This document shows positions 10,796 through 19,499 of a stretch of DNA of 43,197 bases, piece by piece. Made by a program: the position numbers and the translations under genes. The DNA lies in contig JAGHQL010000209.1 of the NCBI GenBank assembly GCA_020080175.1, positions 1 to 43,197 on the forward strand, read 5' to 3'. A model generated the notes under the pieces. That model had not been told where the DNA came from. It saw only the letters and a list, made by a program, of their open reading frames with translations, and did no database searches. Numbering within the stretch: the stretch's first letter is position 1; each line of letters begins with the position of its first letter. Origin of the DNA: Glutinoglossum americanum. Its lineage: Eukaryota > Ascomycota > Geoglossomycetes > Geoglossales > Geoglossaceae.

Positions 10796-11197
10796 ATGGG
10801 TGAGGCTGATGCGGCTGCTGGGGCGAGGGTGCGGTGTCGAGGATGACTAAGTACAGCCATTTGCAGATTTCTGTTGAAAGTCTTGGCATCTCTGGATGGT
10901 GCTCGGCGGGTGGGCGCTGCGAGGGAGAACCTCGAGAAGGCGCGCGTGGAGAGTGAGAATGTGTTTTTGGTGGAGGGGGATGAGCTCGAGACGATAGGAG
11001 ATTGTCCGTCCCCCTCTCCCCAATCTGCCTCCTCCCCTTCACCAACTAAACCCTCCAGCACCGACTCCTTCCAGGCCCTTCTCTCCGACTTCCTAACCTC
11101 CCCGAGATTACTTAGGCTTCATTTCCCGTTCCTTAAAGTGGCGAGGGATTTGAGGATTTCTGGGATGTGCGCAGCTGTTCGGCTGAGGCTGCTTTAA
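10796..11197 (+). CDS. Small hypothetical protein, uncertain model
   Basis: The frame 10874-11197 shows codon use like real fungal genes, a helical charged segment (AARENLEKARVESEN, then VEGDELETIGD), a Ser/Pro-rich linker and a leucine-rich end (FQALLSDFLTSPRLLRL). It has no ATG of its own. An ATG at 10796 lies in the same frame, separated by a stop at 10844. An intron from 10800 (GTGAGG) to 10880 would join them in phase. A TATA-like run (10745-10756) stands about 45 nt before 10796. It would be divergent from the Slm1-like gene. I do not recognise the product, and this may be a relic. Confidence 0.28.
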
Positions 11198-11483
11198 CCG
11201 GCCCTCCAAATTTGACCGGGCAAAAGCACAGATCTCTACCTTATTTTTTGCTCTCCTTTCGCTCACCCACTCATTACCCACCTGTCCTCTTGTCCTCACC
11301 TATAGCTCACCTATAGTTTTTTTTCTATTCAATTTACACTTGCTTCCTTTGTCGTCCCTATCACTTTTCTTCTTACTGAGCCGTCAAAGAGTCAACATTT
11401 GATATTGATGAAATCTACTCCATCCTGGTCGTGAAGTGACTAAATTAATCAACTGGGTAGCTTCTCAACTAATTAGGCAGTTT
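11198..11483. other. Intergenic, nothing recognised
   Basis: C/T-rich in places, with no reading frame or repeat that I can name. Confidence 0.35.
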
Positions 11484-11590
11484 TCGCAAGTAATTGCTTA
11501 GGTGGTAAAGCGATGTGTGAATTAATTCTAGTAGCAAGAGCCACTGGTTGCCGAACCCCCGTCTCAATAAAAAAAAAAAAAAGAAAAAAG
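11484..11590 (+). mobile_element. tRNA-derived SINE-like insert with A-tail
   Basis: TTGCTTAGGTGGTAAAGCG (11494-11512) closely follows the D-arm / A-box of a tRNA gene (usual form TAGCTCAGTGGTAGAGCG). About 33 bases further, GGTTGCCGAACCCCC (11546-11560) resembles a B-box with two inserted bases. The unit ends in GTCTCAAT and a run of A from 11569, broken once by G. A tRNA-like head followed directly by poly(A) is the form of a short tRNA-derived retroposon or retroposed tRNA. I could not make a full cloverleaf, so it is not called as a working tRNA. No target-site duplication was identified. Confidence 0.35.
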
Positions 11591-11614
11591 TCCCTTCCTC
11601 TGACATCCCCCAAT

Positions 11615-12193
11615 TCACTCCAGGTCTCGAATTCGACTAAGGAGTTTCTCCTTCTCCTTCTCCCATGCTGCTTCCCTCTCACCCCACAATTCCGTATCTC
11701 GGCGCCTCTTCGTCACCTCCGTTTGCAATTTACAGAGGGCTTCCTTCTCCCTCTTCTCCGCCTCGGCTCTCGCATCCCTTGCCACAGACTCCCCCTGCTC
11801 TGCTGCGGCCTTGCCCTGCCTTGCAGCGGCCTCTCCTGCCTTTGCCAAAGCTTCTCCGCGTACTGCGTTATCGAGTTGCCTTTTGATTTCCTCTCCCCAT
11901 GCCTCTAGCTGGTCAATTGTAGCTCTGACAACCCCCAATTCTGGCTTATTAGGGCCGACAGAAGTGAGGAAGAGGGTGGGAGCGGTGGGGTCGGGGATGG
12001 CAGCAGAGGTAGTAGCGGCGTCGGGAGAGGGGGAAACGGTAAAATCGCCTAGCTGGAACCCTTGTTCCGCTGTCCCGGGGGTCGTGGCCTGGGCCCTCCG
12101 CTGCGCTCTTTTCTCGATCCAGGCCCTAAATTCAATTTCTAGTAAGTATCCATAGCCTCGAATAAAGCTAGACGAAGGAGAAAGATATCGCAA
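11615..12193 (-). CDS. Hypothetical coiled-coil protein, 3' exon
   Basis: The open frame encodes a basic helix (EFRAWIEKRAQRRAQAT), a Ser/Thr/Pro/Ala linker (SPSPDAATTSAAIPDPTAPT) and a long Ala/Glu/Lys-rich stretch typical of a coiled coil (AEAEKREKEALCKLQTEV), ending LLSRIRDLE. The codons look coding. The first residues before EIEFRAW are probably intron: a fair acceptor (TTACTAG) ends at 12139, phase 1. The 5' exon is not certain; a possible one lies at 12625-12824. I do not recognise a family. Confidence 0.4.
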   Translation of the reverse strand: MRYLSPSSSFIRGYGYLLEIEFRAWIEKRAQRRAQATTPGTAEQGFQLGDFTVSPSPDAATTSAAIPDPTAPTLFLTSVGPNKPELGVVRATIDQLEAWGEEIKRQLDNAVRGEALAKAGEAAARQGKAAAEQGESVARDARAEAEKREKEALCKLQTEVTKRRRDTELWGEREAAWEKEKEKLLSRIRDLE

Positions 12194-12375
12194 AACTAGG
12201 TCTTTACTTCGAAAGAATGAAACCAGTTATCACCAATCCCACCATACACTTCCAAAGTCTCCACCACCACATTATGTGGCCGAGAGTCGTTTCTGCCTGG
12301 AAGAGGAGGTATACCGAGTCGAAGATTGGTGACCAATTTTCAATACCTGGGCATGAACAGTTGGACATTTCGGAT

Positions 12376-12592
12376 GGAGAAAGGAAAAGAAGAGCGTTTC
12401 GGGAGTGTGAAGGCGGAGAGAGGAAGCGAAGAGAGAATCGGATGTGAAGAGAGAGTAAGAAAGCGGAAAGAGAATGAAGAGCGAAGAGAGAATTGAAAGT
12501 GAAGAGAGAGTGAAAAAGCGAAAAGAGAATGAAGAGAGAAGAGAGAAGAGAGAATAGAGAGTAGAGAGAATGAAAAGTGAAGAGAGAGCGGA
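12376..12592 (+). repeat. Imperfect purine-rich (GA) tract
   Basis: About 215 bases almost wholly of A and G, made of variants of GAAGAGAGA and GAATGAAGA. Read from the minus strand it is a C/T-rich tract, as often seen in fungal promoters and 5' leaders or in an intron polypyrimidine region. Leu/Ser/Phe-rich open frames crossing it on the minus strand are products of this composition. Confidence 0.85.
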
Positions 12593-12624
12593 AAACCCCA
12601 AAAAAAATTTTCTGCCACACCTAC

Positions 12625-12824
12625 CACCACCACTCTTTCCATTTTGGCACGCTTATGCTCTGTTGTTGTTGTTGCTGTTGCCGTTGTTGTTGCAGTAGCC
12701 GACCACCAGATCCGGTAGGCTCGGAGCCACCGCTTTGTTCCACTTCCCCATTAGAAAGCGCAATGTCGCCATAGGCCGGCGGGGGGGGAACAAAGCCGCT
12801 ACTTGTAAAAGAAGGGAGACCCAT
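12625..12824 (-). CDS. Candidate 5' exon with a poly-Gln run, hypothetical
   Basis: From the ATG at 12824 the frame reads MGLPSFTSSGFVPPPPAYGD, then a Gly/Ser-rich segment and a polyglutamine run (about residues 44-55, LLQQQ then R then seven Q) encoded by TTG/CTG-type triplets at 12661-12696. It then meets a stop at 12621 unless spliced: GTAGGT at 12624 is a usable donor. A TATA box lies 70-80 nt upstream, which supports a real transcript start. Joining it to the coiled-coil exon (11615-12138) would need an intron of nearly 500 nt or an extra exon, so I keep them apart. No family recognised. Confidence 0.4.
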
Positions 12825-12893
12825 GAGTAAATTGCAATTCAAAATTCCCTCCAAATTCCCTCAAGAAGGGGGACGGCGGGAGGGGGAGGCGGG

Positions 12894-12905
12894 GTTTATA
12901 TATAC
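12894..12905 (-). promoter_or_regulatory. TATA box
   Basis: GTATATATAAAC, read on the minus strand, stands 70-80 nt upstream of the ATG at 12824, with a C/T-rich stretch between. Confidence 0.5.
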
Positions 12906-12973
12906 ATGTAGAGTCAGTGGGTGGTGATGTCATCTGTTGGGTGCTTTCATTAGCGTTTTCATCACGGGTGGAT

Positions 12974-13067
12974 GCATTTTCAATTCTGCTTGAACCAACG
13001 TTGAGGGTCTAGTAAACGGTGCGTTTTCGATTCCGCCTGAACCAACGTTGAGGGTCTAGTACACGGT
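12974..13067 (+). repeat. 47-bp tandem duplication
   Basis: 12974-13020 and 13021-13067 are two adjoining 47-bp copies sharing GAACCAACGTTGAGGGTCTA. They differ at five positions, four of them transitions with A or T in the first copy, the direction expected of RIP-like C-to-T change. Confidence 0.9.
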
Positions 13068-13614
13068 GGCCGGCCCCACTCCAAAGAGTCCGCAAACTCT
13101 CTAACTAGTCTCGAAAGTGCTTCTCTCGCCTGAGACGCAGGTGGTGGAAATAACGTTTAGTAAAGGCAGAGGAGGAACCTGTTACTCCCTATAATGGATC
13201 GCGAGTAACGCGTCACCACCCCCCGCTGCTGCTTCTCTCGCTCCTTCTATAATTAAATGAGAAAGATATTGCTTTTCCCCCGTATCGTTCTGTCATGCCA
13301 CGCACGTTTCCGCAGTTTAGCAATCGAGCGATGCGATTCCAAATACTCCTCACGGATGCGGGTGTTCCGACTAGAAGCGGCGCCAATCGGGAGAACCGTG
13401 TTGGTGACTAACGGGTGGCTGTGTCCCGCCTCAACACCAAAGAGGGATCGATCGAACTCGGCTTCGGCTTTGTCGCGACCGGCCTTTTAAGTCTCCAACC
13501 GCGCATTCGAGTTTGATTCCCGTTACACAGTCGCGCAGCATGCGATATGCTACTGTCGAATAGGCCTGTCAAGAGCAACCTCGGACGATTTTACCCCAAG
13601 AAAACATCTCAAGC
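13068..13614. other. Upstream region of the cupredoxin-b561 gene
   Basis: No gene supported. GTTTGATTCCC near 13512 vaguely resembles a tRNA B-box but no cloverleaf forms around it. The leader before 13615 is A-rich (CCCAAGAAAACATCTC). Confidence 0.4.
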
Positions 13615-14846
13615 ATGCTGCTGGTCGCTTCGGCTTTAACGAGCTCGCTCTTTGCGGCGGGGGTCGTCGGAAAAACCATCAGCGTCGACGTGGGGAAGGA
13701 TGGGCTTGTGTATGATCCCGACACGATCGTGGCGGCGGTGGGCGACCAGGTTCAGTTCGCCTTCTATCCTCTCGTAAGTCGAGTGCTCGCTGGGTTTCCC
13801 CGTGCGGATCCGTCTTCTGTTCTATCGCGACGCCGTTGAGCTGGAGCTGGCGCTGACTGTCGCTTTTTCCAACAGGACCACACGGTCACACAGTCTGACT
13901 TCGGTAGCCCGTGTGACTCGAACGGGGGCATTAACTCTGGTGTTGTGTCTGGGGGCTCGGGAAGTTCGGTATAACCGACTCGCCAACTGAACCTTGGACG
14001 TGCTAGAGCTGATGACGGGCTATAGAGCCAAGTCTTTGCTGTGGATATCAACGACACGAACCCAGTGTGGTTGTACTGTGCTCAAGTCGGACACTGCCAG
14101 GCTGGCATGGTGGCTGTTATAAACCCGTAGGCGATATTCGTGCATATACGCAGCCTGCTGCAATTTGCTTACGGTGTTCTATTAGGCCGAGCGGAGGCGA
14201 TACCTTAGCCGCATTCAAGGCAAACGCGAAGAACGCGATGGGTGGCGCTGTGCCTGGAGGTGTGACTGGCGGTAGTTTCGTCGCACCTGGATCCGTAGCC
14301 ATCACTTACTCCGGCCCCAGCCCTCAGAAACTCCGCGCTGTCCGCATCGCGCACTGCGTCCTCATGACGCTCAGCTTCCTTGTCCTCCTGCCCCTCGGTG
14401 CCCTCAGTACTCGCGTCTTCAACTTCCCCTCCCTCGCCGTCTCCCACGCCACCGCCCAGCTCGCTTCCCTCACCCTCGTCCTCCCCGGCTTTGCGCTCGG
14501 GATATATTTCCTCAAGACCACACACCAGTCTTATGGTTCGCAACCGCACTTTATCCTAGGAACCACTGTCGTGGCAATGCTCCTCCTCCAGCCCATTTTC
14601 GGCTTCATCCATCACTCCCTCTTTCAAAAGCTCGGGAGGAAAACGTTCGCCTCCTACCTGCACATCTGGTGGGGCCGCGTCATCTTCATTCTTGCTCTTA
14701 CGAATGGTGCACTTGGGCTCAAGCTCGCCAACAGTATGTTTGGAGACCAGAAACAAGCCATTATTCCTTATTCGGTTGTGGCGGGTATTGTGGGCGTACT
14801 CTATATTGCGGTGCTTGTGCAAGTGGAGATGAAGGGCAAGACGTAG
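13615..14846 (+). CDS. Cupredoxin-cytochrome b561 fusion, membrane redox protein (4 exons)
   Basis: Exons 13615-13773, 13876-13968, 14026-14126 and 14186-14846, all GT-AG and in phase, give about 337 aa. Residues 1-19 form a signal peptide. Residues 20-117 are a small fungal cupredoxin (KTISVDVGKDGLVYDPD; DHTVTQSDFGSPC; VWLYCAQVGHCQAGM) with type-1 copper ligands His55, Cys102, His107 and Met112 and a likely disulfide Cys66-Cys108. After a Gly/Ala linker, residues about 168-330 form a cytochrome b561 / ferric-reductase membrane domain: RIAHCVLM, SHATAQ, QPHFILG and YLHIWWGR hold candidate haem ligands His174, His205, His239 and His277. Fungal b561 domains are normally fused to a DOMON (CDH-cytochrome-like) domain; here a copper domain holds that place. 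Expected role (inference): passing electrons across the plasma membrane between cytosolic ascorbate-like donors and extracellular copper or iron. The linker PPSGGDTLAAFKANA is the usual end of such cupredoxins, so the fusion does not look like a mis-joined pair of genes. Confidence 0.85.
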
Positions 14847-16370
14847 GTGTGGAGGTATGTGCAAATTTGCGTGTGCGGGCGGGATCTAAAGATTGTGGAT
14901 GATCCTGTGAAGGTAGACGCCGTAGGACGTAATTATGTTCGCCCTTGAAGCTAAGAGGGCGGACATGACTGAAATACTCTGCTAATTCTTCGGGAGGACT
15001 ATCACAGAGTTCCTCACATTTGTTGCCTTTTTATCTAGCATAAGCTTGTCTTTTGTTTCTAGCCTGTGACCCTGAGTCCTTGCCAGGGGAGGGAACCGCT
15101 AATGAAGTATAATATAATATAATGTATCTGATTTATTCCATGTTATTTCGACGGGACATTCTGGGCTGATAGGTTAGCCGACCTATCCCGTTGGGATAGG
15201 GGATCTTGGTGAACGATTCCCTTGGGATGGATGTGCTAAATTCGCTAGATGGGCTGACCAGCGAATAGCACTACCATCTCAAGTGAGAACTTGTGACGGC
15301 AGAAGTTGGGGACATCTCCTAGGCGCGGTCCGAGACAGGCTTGCCAATAGCGAATTTTATATAAGGATTTGGGTCGCCGTCTGGCTAGGGTATTGAACGA
15401 TTTCGAGTTTCTAATCAGAGAACTCGAAGCCCCACAGCTGTACCTGCTCCTTGGGTACGAGTAGTTTCCTGATTAACCGTCTTTCAATCATACTAACCGT
15501 TAGACACATCTATGCTCCGCTGCAACTTGTTTCAGCAGGTCTTAATACGAGTGATTTAGTTAACTTCTGAGTTTCCTTCCTAGAAAACAGTACGTCAACA
15601 ACTGCGATGTGGAATTGGTTAGAATATATAGGTCGGTGATTTGGAATATTTCTGGTTTAACCTTGCTCTTTGCGAGAATTTGACAGAATTTGACGGGTTT
15701 TGGCACGAAGGACCACTTGTGGTAGTCGCTGCTTTTATGATAACCTGGGCGGTTGATGCCTATTGCATGCTAATTTAGGCTTAGAGATCTCCTCTCAGAG
15801 ACTCTGTGCTTAAGTCTTAGGCGTTGGCTAACCTAACTTGGGCAATTAGCGGCTGTTACTCTTTCCCCAGTTTTAGATACTCACTTAACTGGAACTTTAA
15901 AACAGCAACCACTTTAAGTTAGAGTCGAGAGATTTTCAGATTAACTACTCACAACAGCCTCAGGAAATCCGTTTATTTTAGAACTCCTTTTCGAGGAGTA
16001 CAGGCATTCCAGGCACATGGAACGACATCCTTCCTGTCCGTGCCGATCTCAGACATCAATAGTCGCATTGGGTGTTTGGTGCTCTTCCCGATGGTCCTTC
16101 ATTTTTCTAACCACTTTTGTATGCGAGGCTCATGACCCAGACCTTAACAGTCAACTTTAGCCGACCTGTAGACAAACACCCGACCATCAACAGCCTCAGC
16201 CTCAGCCTCGCCTGCAATTTTTTCCAGGCCGTATTCTTCTATTATCGACGACGCTTAGTCCATACGGCTAACCGAAGCGCAGTCTTGCCTATTCAGCAAT
16301 TCCAACGCTCATCTGACTAGTTTAGGCTGGAGATTAGCCTTGATAGCGTCGCCTAAAAAGCCTGGCTGAC
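14847..16370. other. Intergenic, one short perfect hairpin
   Basis: No gene supported over 1.5 kb. CCTATCCC (15182-15189) and GGGATAGG (15193-15200) form an 8-bp perfect stem with a 3-base loop, preceded by GATAGGT...ACCTATC (about 15169-15187), which shares an arm with it. An AT run at 15108-15123 may be the polyadenylation area of the fusion gene. C-rich leader sequence precedes 16371. Confidence 0.4.
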
Positions 16371-19193
16371 ATGGCGGCTCGTTATGTTCAAGACCCGCTT
16401 TCCTGGCCACAGAACCTCGAAGCTAACGGCAAATTTGGCGCTGCTGGCCTACATGACATTCTCGAGAAGAGAATAGCAGAATTCTTTCCAATAGATGTTG
16501 AATCGGGCGGTCTCACTCCTCCCCGATACACCGAGGTGGATATGCAGCAGATCTCTCAGCTCCTTCGCCAGATGGACTGTGTCGAATGGAGTCGGGTGCC
16601 ACGAATATACACCGTCTTGAGAAGAATTGGAAAGCTGCAGTTACTAGACTCTTTCATAGAGCAGGGGATAACGGATATCTGCTTTCCATTTTCTGCGGCC
16701 ACTCTTCCACAATCACTTGGGCCATCTTCGCGAGCAGCGTTTGCCAGGACACAATCCGTAGTTCTCACAAAAGCAATAGACTTGGAGAAAGGTGAACTTG
16801 GCGAACACCGATCCTTTGCAGACGACGAACGTCTGCCTTTTGAGGCCAGAGCAATTCTAGGGTGGGGGGCTAATGGTCAGGTAGATAAGGTGTTGAGTTT
16901 ACTAAGCTTTAATGAATATGCACGAAAACGCATTCGCCGCAGGGTTTTGCCTGAGGTTACGAAGGCCTACGAGCGAGAACTACAGATCCTCAAGCGGCTG
17001 AGTCACCGTCACACTGTTAAGCTCATAGGGAGTTATACCGATTCCTCTTACTTTGGGCTAATCATGTCTCCTGTGGCGGACTGCCATATGGGTGAATTTC
17101 TTGCTATGAGCCTAATGTCTTCTGATAAGAGATCGTTGCTGAGAAGTTTTTTCGGATGCCTGGCAACCGGGTTATCATATCTACACGATAGCCAGATCCG
17201 GCATAAAGACATCAAGCCTTCCAACATCCTCGTCAAAGGAGAAAGGGTTCTTCTCACAGATTTTGGTTTATCCTTTGATTGGAGTGACTTTTCAAGGAGC
17301 GAAACGGAAGGTCCAACTGGCAGGACTCTGAAATACTGTGCACCGGAAGTTGCGGCGTGTGGGCCTCGCAACTCATCCTCTGATATTTGGTCATTGGGAT
17401 GCGTGTTTCTTGAAATGGCTGCTACGTTGAAAGGAGAGACTGTTGCGACCATGGACAATTTTTTCAAGAGTTATGGCTCCGAGAATTCGTGCTTCCATGG
17501 GAATCCGGATGCTATCCGAGCGTGGATGGAAAGACTCAAACTGACTGAATCGGAATGTGGCTGTGTGCCGCTTGAGTGGGTTGAAAACATGCTGAATCAT
17601 GAACGCAACCTGCGCCCAAGTGCAAGACAGCTGATGCAGACAATTCAATCCAGTCAGCTGTGCATGAGCTCGCGTGTGGTCTTCATTGGAATTTGCTGCA
17701 ATGATGACTCTGCGTCGTTCCGTGGTGATATAGACTTGGGAGGAGTCACCTTGATGGAAGACGTTCCCAATTACCCAGCTGACGTAACTCAAAAGGCTCC
17801 GCCGAAGGACAGGAAGCGCGCTCTATCTATGGCAAAGCATAACAGTCGTCAAAACAACGGAACAATTGTCAGAAAGCTTAAGAAACCTGATACTTCTACG
17901 CTGTTTAAGGCTATAAGGAGTGGGGATGCCAGAAGGCTGAGCTGCCTTATGAACAGCCAGCTTGACCTGAATGCTCGACAAGATAATGGAACTACCCCTC
18001 TGCATTGGGCGGCAGAGAATGGAAACGAGGATGTGGCGAGGATGATTCTTGATAATGGAGCGGAAGCAGATGCCGTGGACAAACGTGGACAAACGCCCTT
18101 AATCTTAGGAGCTTGTAAGGGACATGAATTATTTGTTCGACTAATGCTGGATCGGAACGACGTGGATCCCAACTCCAAAGACGCTGACTCGTCGACACCC
18201 CTCTCAGTTGCAGCAGAGAACGGTCATGGTGGCATTGTGGGAATGCTACTTGGGTGTGATAACATTGATCCAGATTTGAGAGATAAAGATGGCTCATCGC
18301 CTCTCTCGTGGGCTTCGTGGGGTGGTCATGTCTCCGTCGTAAAATTATTATTGCAGCATAAGGGTGTCGATCCAGATGTGAAGGATATCACGTGGGGTCG
18401 AACACCCTTATCGTACGCAGCGGAGAGAGGATATAGGGATATAGTACAGCTGTTACTGGAGAGGGATGGCGTCGACCCACAAGAGATGGGCCCGGAAGGT
18501 GGAACGCCCCTTTCGTGGGCCGCCCGCGAAGGACAGCCAGCCGTCGTTGAGTTGTTGCTCCAGAGTAGGCGTGTAAATCCTAATGTCGCGGCCTTAAGGA
18601 CTGGGAGAACACCCCTATCATTTGCTGCGGAGATGGGACACTTGGCCATAGTTCAGCTTTTACTTGCGAGAGACGATGTTGACTTTGAGGCTACAGATGT
18701 TGACGGTGGGACCCCATTATCGTGGGCTGCGTTTGCCGGGCAGTTGGCAGTGGTTGAACTACTGTTGCAAAAGGGGGCAAATCCTAACATCAAAGATCGT
18801 AAATGGGGTGGAACTCCCTTTTCATTCGCCGCGGAGAGGGGACATCAAGGAGTGGTGAAGCGGCTACTGAGTCAAGATGACTTGGACGTCAATACAAGGG
18901 ATGACCGCGGCCAGACTCCACTCCTTCTCGCAGCTGCAGAAGGCAGGGAAGGGGTCGTGCGACTTCTTCTCCAGAAAGAAGGCATTAAACCTGACACTAA
19001 GGACGGCAGAGGCCGAACCCCACTGTTTTACGCGTCGAAAAAGGGATACTTAGAAATTGTGAAACTCCTACTGACTCAAGAGGGCGTGGATCCCCAATCA
19101 AAGGATACGTCAGGCAAAACGCCACTGGAAGTCGCAAAACTAGCTAGGAAGAATGGCGTGGTGACTTTGCTGAGGAAGCATACTGAAGCCTAA
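16371..19193 (+). CDS. Protein kinase with C-terminal ankyrin repeats
   Basis: Single exon, 940 aa. Residues about 160-430 are a Ser/Thr-type kinase: glycine loop GWGANGQV (164-171), candidate ATP lysine K186 in YARKRI, alphaC-like YERELQILKRLSH, catalytic loop IRHKDIKPSNILV with HKD instead of HRD (278-280), LTDFGLS (DFG 297-299), CAPEV (APE 324-326) and DIWSLGCVFLE. All residues needed for catalysis seem present. From about residue 510 there are about 12 ankyrin repeats (TPLHWAAENG, TPLSYAAERG, TPLSWAAREG and so on), ending at residue 940. In the middle the repeats alternate between PLSWAA and PLS[YF]AAE forms, which suggests expansion by two-repeat units. Residues 1-160 are an uncharacterised helical region. 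Kinase-ankyrin genes of this kind are frequent in ascomycete accessory regions; substrates are unknown. The relic of an NLR gene follows. Confidence 0.9.
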   Translation: MAARYVQDPLSWPQNLEANGKFGAAGLHDILEKRIAEFFPIDVESGGLTPPRYTEVDMQQISQLLRQMDCVEWSRVPRIYTVLRRIGKLQLLDSFIEQGITDICFPFSAATLPQSLGPSSRAAFARTQSVVLTKAIDLEKGELGEHRSFADDERLPFEARAILGWGANGQVDKVLSLLSFNEYARKRIRRRVLPEVTKAYERELQILKRLSHRHTVKLIGSYTDSSYFGLIMSPVADCHMGEFLAMSLMSSDKRSLLRSFFGCLATGLSYLHDSQIRHKDIKPSNILVKGERVLLTDFGLSFDWSDFSRSETEGPTGRTLKYCAPEVAACGPRNSSSDIWSLGCVFLEMAATLKGETVATMDNFFKSYGSENSCFHGNPDAIRAWMERLKLTESECGCVPLEWVENMLNHERNLRPSARQLMQTIQSSQLCMSSRVVFIGICCNDDSASFRGDIDLGGVTLMEDVPNYPADVTQKAPPKDRKRALSMAKHNSRQNNGTIVRKLKKPDTSTLFKAIRSGDARRLSCLMNSQLDLNARQDNGTTPLHWAAENGNEDVARMILDNGAEADAVDKRGQTPLILGACKGHELFVRLMLDRNDVDPNSKDADSSTPLSVAAENGHGGIVGMLLGCDNIDPDLRDKDGSSPLSWASWGGHVSVVKLLLQHKGVDPDVKDITWGRTPLSYAAERGYRDIVQLLLERDGVDPQEMGPEGGTPLSWAAREGQPAVVELLLQSRRVNPNVAALRTGRTPLSFAAEMGHLAIVQLLLARDDVDFEATDVDGGTPLSWAAFAGQLAVVELLLQKGANPNIKDRKWGGTPFSFAAERGHQGVVKRLLSQDDLDVNTRDDRGQTPLLLAAAEGREGVVRLLLQKEGIKPDTKDGRGRTPLFYASKKGYLEIVKLLLTQEGVDPQSKDTSGKTPLEVAKLARKNGVVTLLRKHTEA

Positions 19194-19499
19194 GGCCCAC
19201 ACCACCTGCGAACCACATATCCAGACGCCTAGATATTTGCGAAGCCGCACGCAAGCGACGTATATCCATAACGATTCACTGTATCGTAATAAGATCTACC
19301 TGGGGTTTGTTTACTCGGAGCGGTTTGTTATTGAAATCCTAGTCTGGGATTTCCAAGCGGCTGGCTTTACTTTTCTACTTTTACATGTCACGATCGCTTC
19401 TAGGGAAAGCTGTGTGCGGGCCACCCTGGTGAGGTAGGGTGAATGTTGAATCGTTGCGTTGGACAGGCGACCGAGCAAGTATGGGCTGTGCCTTCCGCT
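19194..19499. other. Downstream of the kinase gene, nothing recognised
   Basis: No frame or repeat that I can support. Confidence 0.35.

Noticed and set aside
12204-12642. Leu/Ser/Phe-rich membrane-like frames on the minus strand
   Set aside because: They are translations of the GA/CT low-complexity tract in several frames, not proteins.
13480-13560. Possible tRNA gene (GTTTGATTCCC resembles a B-box)
   Set aside because: No matching T-stem, D-arm or acceptor stem could be drawn around it.
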